Positions 53,760-64,000 of a DNA stretch of 64,000 bases are shown one piece after another. Each line of letters starts with the position of its first letter. The stretch's first letter is position 1. Position numbers and translations under genes: made by a program. Source of the stretch: Branchiostoma floridae (taxonomy: Eukaryota; Chordata; Leptocardii; Amphioxiformes; Branchiostomatidae); NCBI RefSeq assembly GCF_000003815.2, contig NC_049981.1, positions 32,179,074 to 32,243,073 on the forward strand, written 5' to 3'. Below the pieces are notes generated by a model. The model saw only the letters and a program-made list of their open reading frames with translations, was not told the origin of the DNA and ran no database searches.

Positions 53760-55990
53760 GGATCTGACGACAGTAGATCGTCTATGTCATTGAGTGTAAA
53801 TAAAGTGGTTTGACAGTGAGAAATAATTAAAACGTCTAATGATGCTGACGATAATCTACCTTAAAAATTTTAGACAATGCCTCGCGTCAAAATTTAGACA
53901 TTAGGTAACTCATTAACTTTTTGTGCATAAGAGATAAGATAAATCAGTAATTAGACAATATTATCTTTCCCTTAATTAAAAGGATGAAAGTAAGATTGTG
54001 GAAAGAAGCTGACATTAGTCCAGAATGGCCTTTTTTGAAAATTGATATGTGGTTATCAAGATGCTTCAACACTTTTCAATTCTATAACAGGAATGAACTG
54101 AGTAATTGATGGTGTATTACGATATGTTTTATGTAATTTCGTATTTGTAAGCATTGTAATCTTTTGTCGTTAAGTTTTTTTGCATAGGTTGTCATAGTCT
54201 GGAAAAGACTAACTGACAGAGAGAGATTATGATATATCAATAAAACAGTCACATGTAGGGACCAAAGCCCACAATTTTTTCCCATGTCTATCGATCTGGT
54301 ATACAGTCAAACCTGTCTATAGTGGCCACTCAAGGGACCGGACAAATGGGGCCACTATAGACAGGTGGCCTCTGTATAGAGGTGGCAACTTGTAGATAAA
54401 ATACCCATGGGACTGACAAAAAGTGGCCACTATGGACAGGTGGCCCTTCTGTAGAGGTGGCCCCTAATACAGGATTGACTGTAATTTTTTCTCATGTCTA
54501 TCGATCTGACGTCTATGTTGAGACATTGAAACACATCTGAACACCAGGTGTACTTGATCCATTTAAAAGGTATTTCTTTTCAATAGATCCCTCCACTTTC
54601 GTCAATGTCATAGGTTAAAAAATCTTTACTTGATCGCTACTTGTTCTCTTTTTGTTTTTATTTTCTCTATTATCAAGTGCTAACCTTGGGAGAGTGCAAA
54701 ATAACTACATGATAAAAACAGTTGCTTGTTTTCTCTTCATCATTTATCTCAATATTAGAGGTTAATAGAATCTTTTGCATAAAACATTGTAAAACCTAAG
54801 TTATATACTAATTCTTTATCACGTCACCCCAACTGACAACATAAAAATTAAAGAAAGTTAAAATATTTGAAACTTCGTAATAGCGTTACATTCTTATTAT
54901 GCATTTTTAAATGAATGAAATCAAACAGTCATTCTGGTTTTGCCAGTTGAAAGCGGTGTATAGTATAGAGGTTAACGTTATTGACATAGATATCCTAAAT
55001 AGCCGTATTAGTCAGACAGATTGCACAGCCTGCTGTTGAAAACCGTAATTTCTACATTTCCAACACCCAGTCGGCAGCAGTTACAGCCGTTTGTATGCAC
55101 CAGACAGAGGTTATGTCAGCTGAATCACAGTATGGTACATATAAAGGACAGCGAAGCGGCGTTTTCACATCACCATGGTAACCGTGTTCTGTGGGGACCA
55201 TGAATAAATCACAACAGTGAAATGCACTTTCTCAGACACTTATAATGAGTAATGCCTGGTATTTAGGCATGACAATAGATTTTGTGCTTCTATGGGTTCA
55301 GAAATTTGATAGTAAACTCCGACCGTAGCCGACACTGTTCTACTTGCTCGTAATGATCCCGATAGATGGATATACTAGTACTCGTCATTAATTCTAGCCG
55401 GCATGTGTTATCCAACGGGATGTGACTTTACTCAGCTAGCTTGAAGTCCGCGATTCCTGCCTCATACGCCTCTTGGCTTGCTTGCTTTAAAAGATAAAAA
55501 GTTGTTCATCATCATCATCCACTGTGTTCTGCCTCTAAAGTATTGGCAGAGTCCTGTCCATAACAGGAAATTTACAGCAGTCATTAGAGAACATATCACT
55601 GTGTAACAGTATCATTTGGGATCTTCAGCTGGGCTGAAGATCTCGGACCGAAGTTTCTGGTAGGCATTTTACAGCATGTTATTGTCACTTGACTTTCAGC
55701 GTCTCCGACACATAATCAGCAATATTATTCATATGAATCATTGTCTTTCTGGGATATAACGTTACTCTACTCTATATTAAAGATGGAACTTTCTTACACA
55801 TACCTTATAATATGCTGAACACCTGGTTTCTATACAGAAAAACGAACTAAAAGAAAGGGTGACACAATCACATTGCAGTTTAAAGCATGACCAAAGCTTG
55901 AAATCAATCGTCATATAATTAAGGGTTAATGACCCGCCCCGAGGTGTATATGGTGTCATAACGCCTGGTCCTTTGCTATAACCACCGAAT
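53760..55990. repeat. Unit 3 copy of the duplicated 3' flank
   Basis: This is homologous to 32606-34960 along most of its length. It contains the pogo-like MITE at 54304-54481. No gene is seen. Confidence 0.85.
54304..54481. mobile_element. pogo/Tigger-like MITE, unit 3 copy
   Basis: Same ends, length (178 bp) and TA flanks as 33236-33413, at the same place in the flank. It therefore inserted before the units duplicated. Confidence 0.7.
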
Positions 55991-56039
55991 AAAACCACCG
56001 TGTGAGCGCTATCGATGTTAAACTAAACACACCGGTGAC

Positions 56040-56900
56040 ATGCCTTACATGTATGGGGAGTGTTCATTCAAGACACATTGGCAGTCAAGCCTGACAAGAC
56101 ACATTAAGATGGTACATACCAGAGGGAAGCCGTACAAATGTGACCAGTGTGACTTCTGCACAGCTAGGAAAGGGGACCTGGACACACACATAGCTGAACA
56201 CTCCGGTGAGAAACCCTACTTATGTGAGAAGTGTGGGTACAGGACAGCCGACAAGATTCAGCTATCTCGTCATATGAGGTTGCATCTCCATACAGAACAA
56301 AGGCACCGGTGTGACCAGTGTGCCTTCAGCACGCTTTTGAAATCGAGTTTGGACAACCACAAGTTAAAACATGCAAGTGAAAAGCCTTACATGTGTGGGG
56401 AGTGTGGGTACAGGACAGATCACTTCTATGTTCTGTCTACGCATATGAAGATACACACAACACAGCAGTCGTTTAAGTGTGGCCAGTGTGCCTATTGCAC
56501 ATCTAGAAAATCAGCTCTCATTCAACATATGGCTATGCACACTGATGAGAAACCTTACATGTGTGGTGAGTGTGGGTTCAGGACAAGATTAAAGTCTGCC
56601 CTGTCAATGCATATGAAGAAACATACAGAACAGAAGCTGTACAAGTTTGACCAGTGTGACCACTGCACAGCTAGGAAATGTTACTTGGACAAACGCATGG
56701 CTAAACACGCTGTGGAGAAACCGTACAAGTGTGACCAGTGTGACTTCTGTACAGCAAAGCAAGCACAGTTGGAGAAACACATAGGTAAACACAAGCACAC
56801 GGCTGATGAGAAACCTTTAATGTGTGGTTTGTGTGGATTCAGGACAGGTGTCAAGTCTAGTCTGTCAAGTCATTTAAAGAAACACAGAGAAGCTGTGTGA
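56040..56900 (+). CDS. C2H2 zinc-finger gene, ten finger positions
   Basis: The open frame from ATG 56040 (286 codons) holds ten C2H2 positions. Eight look intact. The first has Cys to Tyr (YMYGEC), and the eighth has Cys to Phe and His to Arg (YKFDQC...KRMAKH). Linkers are less regular than in the 36-kb copy. A TAA lies shortly upstream in frame, so the start is either this ATG or a splice acceptor not identified. Finger remnants continue out of frame to about 57190. A DNA-binding role follows from the family; no KRAB or BTB-type partner domain is seen. Confidence 0.7.
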   Translation: MPYMYGECSFKTHWQSSLTRHIKMVHTRGKPYKCDQCDFCTARKGDLDTHIAEHSGEKPYLCEKCGYRTADKIQLSRHMRLHLHTEQRHRCDQCAFSTLLKSSLDNHKLKHASEKPYMCGECGYRTDHFYVLSTHMKIHTTQQSFKCGQCAYCTSRKSALIQHMAMHTDEKPYMCGECGFRTRLKSALSMHMKKHTEQKLYKFDQCDHCTARKCYLDKRMAKHAVEKPYKCDQCDFCTAKQAQLEKHIGKHKHTADEKPLMCGLCGFRTGVKSSLSSHLKKHREAV

Positions 56901-57540
56901 TAACAGCTTGGATAAGAAAGTACATCTGGAACTACACACAGCTTAAAAAGCAGACGTGAGTACCCACATGTCCAAACACTCTGGTGAGAGACCCTACATT
57001 TACATGTGTGGGCAGTGTGGGTTCAGGACAGATGTATTATTAGTACATGTAAGTCTACCCTTTCCAGACACAGGAAAATACAGTCTTGACAAAAGTATCA
57101 AGGCTGTCTGGATCAAGACCTACTAGTAGCCAGCATGTTCCAGTTGGGTAGAAGCCGTACATGTGTGACCACTGTGGTTTGTGCACTGTTTGGTGAAATG
57201 CCAAGGTACACTCATTGTGTCGAGGTATGAGGTTTTAGGTGGAAAAAATGTCAAATGTAGGTACAGGAGAGAACTCAGGAATGTTAGAGAAAGTTACGTT
57301 TGTTAGACATCCATGTAGAGAAAACTTAATGTAGTAGTTCTTGCTTTGTGCCTGTTGTGTTTAGTGTCACATACAATGTACATGTGGGGCAGGAAGTTAC
57401 CTCACTATTTCTTTAGTAAGATTTTGGAGGTGCGGGGCAAGGGCTAGGGTTTTGTCTTCAATCATAATGCTTAAGACATACTGACGGGGGGGGGGGGGGG
57501 TACCATTCTATGTACACCATGTCAAAGTGTGAATAAATAT
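56901..57540. pseudogene. Zinc-finger remnants and intergenic sequence
   Basis: Pieces such as HMSKHSGERPYIYMCGQCGF can be read near 56960-57040, and a further broken finger near 57150-57190. A poly-G tract is at about 57486-57499. Confidence 0.6.
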
Positions 57541-57544
57541 AGCT

Positions 57545-60500
57545 TAGTTATTTGTTAGAAAGTGACAGAAGTAATCAACAATGTGTTATGCAGGTTATTC
57601 GAACGAGAGGTTGAGAGGAAACCGTGGGGGGACTGCAAGAAGGCAGAAACTTTGTAGAATCAAACAGTATGTAACAAACAGATCCGATACACATGTAAAT
57701 GGCTACCTGAGTTGTAATAACAGAACCAGGGTACTTCGTAAGATACCACTAGTTTCTACTGGTCATACTAGGCCAGCACAACAGTGTACCAGGGCTTTTC
57801 CTAGCGTGTTTCTGTCAAATGTTCGCTCGCTGATCAGTAAAAAGTGTGAGTTAGAGGCCACTCTGGCCAGTCATTCTGTACAGCTAGCGTGTATTACTGA
57901 GACATGGTTAACACCTCAGATCCCGGATGATGTTTCATCGATTGAAGGGTACAGACTGTTCAGAAGGGATAGACAGCACAGTCGGGGTGGGGGAGTGGCA
58001 TTGTTCATTGCAGACGATATACCAGCAATAAGACTACATGACCTTGAAAATGACACACTGGAAGTAATGTGGCTGCAAGTTAGACCAAGGTGGCTGCCTA
58101 GGACTGTTCCGGTTCTTTTCCTTGGTATTGTGTATCATCCACCGTGTAATAACGATAAGACTGGGTCTTCCAACATGACTCAATATCTCATTAACTCTTG
58201 TGACTGGTTGTATCGAAAACAACCCCACGCTGGTTTCCTGATCTGTGGCGATTTCAACAAATTGCCGCTCCAGAACCTGTTCACAGTGCATCCCCACCTG
58301 AAGCAAGTAGTGACGCAGGCCACTCGGGGCTCGGCCACGTTGGACTTGATCATAACCAACCTGGCCAAACACTACCGCAATCCACTCACACTCGCTCCAA
58401 TTGGCACTGGAGATCACTGTTGTGTTCTTCTTCCGCCCCGCGTTCAGCTACCACCGAGAAGCAAATCGGCCAAGATTACTCGGAGGGTGGCATCTGCTGT
58501 GGCAAAGTTGAACCTAGGGCTAGCACTGGCCACGGCGGACTGGTCTCCAGTGTATGAAGCAGTCTCTGTGGAACAGAAAGTTGGAACATTCTACAAGCTG
58601 ACTATGGGTCTGGTAGAGGATCATCTTCCTGCAAAAGCTCTTCGGTGAGGGCTTGTGACAAGAANNNNNNNNNNNNNNNNNNNNNNNNNNNNNNNNNNNN
58701 NNNNNNNNNNNNNNNNNNNNNNNNNNNNNNNNNNNNNNNNNNNNNNNNNNNNNNNNNNNNNNNNNNNNNNNNNNNNNNNNNNNNNNNNNNNNNNNNNNNN
58801 NNNNNNNNNNNNNNNNNNNNNNNNNNNNNNNNNNNNNNNNNNNNNNNNNNNNNNNNNNNNNNNNNNNNNNNNNNNNNNNNNNNNNNNNNNNNNNNNNNNN
58901 NNNGTAAACCAGAACACGAAGTAGCTGAAAGCCTGAACCAGCACTTCTCCGCGGCATGGTGCCCCGGTCAGGACTTGTACCTATCCCCCCTTCAACGTCC
59001 TGCCAAAGCAGTAGAGCTGTGCACGATTGGAGAAGTGAAGGCTCTTCTCAAGAGCATAACCCCACCAAGGCAAGTGGTCCAGACGACCTTCCTACATGGA
59101 CTCTGAAGCAGTATGCTGAGGACTTTGCCCCGGTCATCACACACCTGTTCAATGCCTCCTACGAGCAGGGATTAGTACCAAGCGTCTGGAAGGCTGCTAA
59201 TGTTGTTCCCATCCCCAAGTCAAGGGGAGCAGTCAACCCGAGTGATATGAGGCCTGTGTCTCTCCTCCCTGTTCTGGCCAAGTTGCTGGAAAGGTGCATT
59301 CTGAAAAGACTCCTCCCGGCCATCACACCAGTCATCACCAACCAGTATGCGTACCTCAAGGGCTCATCCACTGTCATCGCCGCCATCAGGATGGTCCACA
59401 CTTGGCTGACAGCCCTTGACTCCAGAGACAACACGGCAGTCGATGTGCTACTTGCAGATATGAGCAAGGCCTTCGACAGGGCGAGACACCCAGTTCTACT
59501 GCGGCGTGTGAACGACGTGGTCGCGAATCCACGTATGGTTGCCTGGCTACACAACTACCTGCAAGGTCGAACCCAGAGAGTCTCTGTAAACGGCACCTTT
59601 AGTTGCTGGCTGACCCTTACATCTGGTGTACCTCAAGGAGGGGTGCTGTCGCCCTACTTGTTCCTGTTATTTATGAGTTCTCGCACCACAGTCTACAGAG
59701 ATACCTTAGATGTTGGGTATGCCGATGATGTGGGCCTGTCCAGGTCAATCCCCACAGAGAATACTGGTAAGGACGCCAATCCTATGTCGACAGAAGCATC
59801 GCAGCTTGACTCTTGGGCAAACAGCAACGAAATGTTGCTAAATGGCAAGAAAAGTCAAAGGTTGCTGATCTGCTTCAGTAGGAACATTCCGGCTCTAACA
59901 CCTCTGTCTCTTGGAGGCGACCATGTCCCAGTCACTAGTACTGCTAAGGGCTTAGGATTCATTTTTGATAGCAAACTGACCTTCAAGGACCACGTGAGGT
60001 CGACAGTCTCCAAAGCCTCCAGTAGACTATACTACCTGCGTGTACTGACAAAGCAAGGGATGAGCGTTCCCGACCTGGTACAGGTATACTTGTCACTCAT
60101 TCGCCCAGTCCTCGAGTATGGACACGTTTTGTTGGTCGGTTGCAACGAGGAACTGTCTACCAGTATGGAACGAGTTCAAAAGCGTGCCCTCCGTATCATC
60201 TCCTGTGGTGGCAGGCGTTCAGTACCAAACCTTCCGTCCTTGAAAGAAAGGAGACAAGCCGCAGCAATAAAGCTGTTTAAGGAAATGCTAAAGCCAGAAC
60301 ACCCGCTACACGACCTTGTGCCCCCCCAACGAGCTACAGCATCTGGCAGGCAACTGAGAAATCAGAACAAGTTCTCAGTGCCTAAAGCAAGAACTGAAAG
60401 ACTGAGACAGTCCTTTGTGCACACAGCTGTCAGACTGTTCAATTACTCTACTGCTCAGTAATGTTACTGGGTCTCGCACTGGCCTCCCGGTTGGTTCGCT

Positions 60501-60655
60501 TACTGACTCGTTTGTAACCTGCATTTGTCTATGCCATGTTTTTATTGATACCATTTGTAACAAATCGCACTTAATTCAGGAGGTCTGGAACCTTCTGCTC
60601 ACGTGGATTTGTGTGTGTGCAAACAAATAAATAAAAACAATAAAAACATTATTTC
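57545..60655 (+). mobile_element. LINE with endonuclease and reverse transcriptase (with gap)
   Basis: The 57581-58648 frame holds an APE-type endonuclease: SNVRSLISK, CITETWL, RGGGVALFI, LICGDFN, ATLDLIITN and GTGDHC (SDH altered to GDH). After an N gap (58665-58903), the RT follows: MRPVSLLPVLAKLLERCI, VLLADMSKAFDRARH, GVPQGGVLSPYLF and GYADDVGLS, then LGFIFDSKLTFKDHVR and RPVLEYGHVL, to a stop at about 60459-60461. A 1-bp frameshift near 59065 separates the RT N-terminus from its core. The A-rich tail is near 60625-60655. It is probably inactive; the family is Jockey/CR1-superfamily-like. Confidence 0.85.
58665..58903. other. Assembly gap (239 N)
   Basis: Run of N between the endonuclease and RT parts of the LINE. 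Confidence 0.95.
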
Positions 60656-60659
60656 ATAA

Positions 60660-61430
60660 AGTCTGGAAGTATAATTGTTGTAGAACCAATCGCAGTATTA
60701 ATACTGGCTACTATTAAGGTACAAGTACTGTAGAACAGAGTGTCTTAGGAGAATACCTTCGATGATGAGGCCAAATTGATACGTATTTGACATTTAAGTT
60801 GGTCTTTGCCGTCATTGTTTTTTGCGCCACACGCGACTACATTTGGGTAATCAGGTATCCATTTAGTGGAACTATGACCTTTGACATAGCCTCCAATTTC
60901 CAATCCGCCATCTTGAGATTCCTGCCGATTCGTCTGGCCACTTTTTGTCGTATATTTGTAGTTTTGTTCCAGTTCAGGATAAGTAGAAGGTGATCATTAT
61001 ATACCCAAGACGTGAATATTGAATAATTGCGTTTTTAACTAGTACAACAGACGCCGGAACTTACGTAAATCCCTCAACCGTATGTGTTGCCGTGTGGGGA
61101 GGGGGGCAAGAATTTTCAGTCTTTATTTCACACAAAATTACATTAGCACCTAACCCATCGATCTTTAATGCTGTTCATGCACTGTGCCAAGAGTAGACAG
61201 AGCTTATGCTCAGCCCAGTAGGCCTGCACTGAAGTAAAGGTTTCACCAACTATCCAAACCACAGGACACTTGATATATGATTATTACTCATTATTTATCC
61301 TCGATGACTGTTTAGAAGGACGACTATAGGCGAGTTCCTCGGCCCTAGACCAACAAAATGTGTAGGCCTTGGAGCCTACTATTGAAGGTACTTTGAACTG
61401 TTTGGCATCCAGGCTACTTGGGAACGGGGA
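60660..61430. other. Intergenic; no gene seen
   Basis: No supported coding sequence. From about 61430 the sequence becomes homologous to 35590-36000, the upstream region of the 36-kb zinc-finger gene. Confidence 0.5.
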
Positions 61431-61729
61431 ATGGTGAACATTTATATATGAAGCAATCTATACAGGATTAGTTATAATTCTGTGACAGTCATTGTATAGA
61501 TGTTCCATTTTTTTGCATCTTTTTCCTGCATCATAATGCACATTAAATAAAAAGAAATATGTTCAATAACATTTTTCTTACAATGTTTTCCACAACAGGT
61601 CAAATATCGCAGCAAGCGGTGGGTCTCCAACCACAGTTTTTGAGCAGCTTTGCTATTGGCAGGTGACATGACAGATGGCATGACAGATAGGAAACAGCTC
61701 ACAATTCTCTACCATCATGCTTAGATAAC

Positions 61730-62685
61730 TCTGGTGAGAAACCATCTAATAGGTCCAACCTCTCCCACTATAATAAGGAACATACAAGTGTGACCAATGT
61801 GGCTGTCTGCACTTCGAGAAAGGGGTCTTATTTGCACACATGGATGAACACATCGGTGAAAAACCTTTCATATGTGGAGATTGTGGCCACAAGACAGGTG
61901 ACCGGTCTCACCTATTGAGTCATATGAAGACATGTACAAAAGTCACCCAGAAGTGTGACTACATCGCAACAGGCAAAGGGAACTTGGACAGACACATGGC
62001 TAAACACGCTGATGAGAAACACTACATGTGTGCAGAATGCGGTTATCAGGCGGCTGACAAGTCCAGCTTATCACGTCATGCAAAGATACATACAGGAGAG
62101 AAGCCTTACAAGTGTGATCAGTGTGACTACTGCACAGCTTGGAAATGAGACTTGGAAAAACACAAAGTAAAACACACCGATGAGAAACCCTACATGTGTG
62201 GGGAGTGTGGATTCAGGACAGGTTACAGGTCAACCTTAGCAAGTCATATGAAGAAACATACAGAAGACTTGCATAAAGGTGAGAAACCATACATGTGTGG
62301 GGAGTGTGGGTACAGGACAGATCACAAATCTACTCTATCACATCATATGAAGAGACATACAGGTGAGAAACCCTACATGTGTGGAGAGTCTGGGTTCAGG
62401 ACAGATCGCAAATCTAGCATTTCAAGTCATATGAAGAGACATACAGAAAAGAAGCCCTACAAATGTGACCAGTGTGACTACTGCACGGATTGGAAACCAG
62501 ACTTTTTTACCCACATGTCTAAACACTCCGGTGAGAGACCCTACATTTACATGTGTGGGCAGTGTGGGTTCAGGACAGATTCATTAACCCTAGATGGGCC
62601 TGACGGAGTCCATCGGCAGAAGTACATTGTATTTGCAAACATCAGAGACCAGGCAGTGACGTGCCTGACGGCTGAAAAACCTTAA
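61730..62685 (+). pseudogene. C2H2 zinc-finger pseudogene
   Basis: This is homologous to the 36-kb gene including its upstream region. Finger runs are readable from about 61840, but a TGA at 62146-62148 interrupts a finger after CTAWK; the paralogue has an AAA-type codon there. A further Cys to Ser (CGESGF, near 62391) damages another finger. The reading continues to 62685 with a non-finger tail. The region before 61840 is also out of frame. Confidence 0.75.
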
Positions 62686-62689
62686 TACT

Positions 62690-63815
62690 GTAATAGATCT
62701 TAATACTGACGAACTGATATAACAAACCTGTTAACATGTTTTTAAATCTAATCTACCACTTTTAGTGCATGTTAGTAAGCATGTCATCGCACGAACATAC
62801 TAGAGCTTGGTGATAAAACGTTGAGGAAGCTTCCACTTGCTCCTAGGGTATTCTGTCATATATAGTCGTTGCGTATTGAAAAACCCTGCGACCCAACACT
62901 CTGAAGCTAAGTCGCGATGAATTGTATTGGTCTACACAAAATTGAATACCGAGTAGAAAACAGCAACCACTAGACTCAATATAGCTTTCATGCCTGCCAG
63001 TAAATTTAAAAACTAAAGTAAGGACTACTTTCAAACAGACGTGTTTTCCGCGCCAGGTAAGCGAACCAATAAAACGCCAGTCTGGCAGGTTGACCGCAAG
63101 GTCACCACCAGGTGTGATGTCACGGTACAAAGGTGGGACCGCTGATGGCGCCGCAGGTGTTTACAAATGGCGTGCACAGGGACGAACCAAGTTTGCTTTA
63201 TAGAGGGGTGTTTTTCTGTGTAACGGGCTTTAAACAGCCGAGACAAAAACAACGTTAGGTTAAGATTGACAATAAAGAAATGTAAGACACTGCCTAAAAA
63301 CATGGGATACTTACAGGAACTGTCGTTGATCTTTCTATTGATTTTTTTAGTGTATGAATATTCAACATTCAATCGAAAATTCGAGGTAAGCAAGTTGCGT
63401 GTGTTGAATGGCAGTCACAAACTTCAACATCCAATAGCCAAGTACCGCACTGGCTGGAGTTGGGGACGTGACCGAAATAGATCTGCGTCACCAGAAAGTG
63501 TACCTGATATGACTGACCGTGTAATGACGCTCTCTTGCGGTTCGCTTTGATACTGCAAGCAATGATCGTATTTTGATACTGTAAGCATGACCAATGTGGT
63601 TAATGTTTAATTCTGGGCGAACCAAGTCTGGGTAAACTTAGCAAAGGTTTTACCTACTAAAACATTTCAACGAGAAAAAAGTAGAGAAACTGATGTCACG
63701 GTGGTACACAGCACAAAATGTACAACATAACGTCACATTGTTGTTACGACTAGACAATTAAAATGATGCAGGCTATTGTTCCTCTTCACCTATCCCCTCC
63801 CGCGATCTTTAGGAC
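62690..63815. promoter_or_regulatory. Unit 4 5' flank
   Basis: This is homologous to the unit 3 upstream region (about 39400-40490), including TGACCGCAAGGTCA at 63091-63104 and the CCAATAAAACGCCAGTCTGG stretch. No coding sequence is seen. Confidence 0.6.
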
Positions 63816-63891
63816 ATGAACTTGTCCTATCTCTTGGGCGGACATTTTCCGCACGGAACACACCCGAGCACAGGTATGCCGAGCAGACCAG
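63816..63891 (+). CDS. Unit 4 first exon (gene continues beyond the window)
   Basis: This 76-nt exon from ATG to CCAG|GTAACC is the counterpart of 40493-40568 and leaves phase 1. It shows that another member of the array starts here. Confidence 0.4.
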
Positions 63892-64000
63892 GTAACCTTT
63901 AATTATATATATGCTATTCCGTAGTTAATTTAACGTCTATAGTAATTACTCGAATGTAGGCTCATCTGTAATGGTTATAAACTTTACGATACAGTTTTAA

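Overview
The window looks like animal genomic DNA. Genes are split into short exons with GT/AG introns, there are C2H2 zinc-finger arrays and several decayed non-LTR retrotransposons, and two runs of N mark assembly gaps. The set of domains (TIR, CARD, Roc-COR, death, ZU5-UPA) and the repeat types fit a cephalochordate (amphioxus, Branchiostoma-like) best. That species call is inference; no marker gene proves it.

The backbone is a tandem array of related multidomain, innate-immune-like genes, all on the + strand. Unit 1 (149-7266; 5' end outside the window) encodes death domain, ZU5, UPA, a second death domain and a short basic tail. Unit 2 (22953-32605) encodes TIR, half a CARD, then death, ZU5, UPA and a GT4-type glycosyltransferase; its CARD second half and Roc-COR exon are missing. 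Unit 3 (41527-53759) is complete and reads TIR-CARD-Roc-COR-death-ZU5-UPA-GT4, about 1711 aa when the phase-matched exons are joined. Unit 4 is only a first exon at the right edge (63816-63891). Most module borders are phase-1 introns, so modules can be added, lost or swapped in frame. Unit 1 ends with a death domain where units 2 and 3 carry a glycosyltransferase.

Between units lie homologous 5' and 3' flanks and C2H2 zinc-finger genes or pseudogenes (36.0-37.0, 56.0-57.1 and 61.8-62.7 kb), so the duplicated cassette appears to be immune unit plus zinc-finger gene.

Mobile DNA fills much of the rest. It includes 5'-truncated LINEs at 1.55-3.55, 9.34-16.35 and 43.9-45.4 kb; a LINE with endonuclease and RT at 57.5-60.65 kb; an RTE-like fragment on the minus strand at 25.7-26.5 kb; and a DIRS-like tyrosine-recombinase retroelement at 10871-15437. 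The DIRS-like element has split direct repeats, sits cleanly inside a LINE ORF, and has had its RNase H motif amplified into a 78-bp minisatellite. There are also a TTAA-flanked piggyBac-like element, several small MITEs and AT-rich tandem-repeat elements.

The most interesting candidate system is the unit 3 protein and its shuffled relatives. They look like sensors or adaptors in which a TIR (with the position of the catalytic Glu kept), CARD and death domains, a Roc-COR GTPase switch and a FIIND-like ZU5-UPA module are joined to a cytosolic GT4 glycosyltransferase as a possible effector. Domain calls rest on motifs read by eye; no database search was possible.
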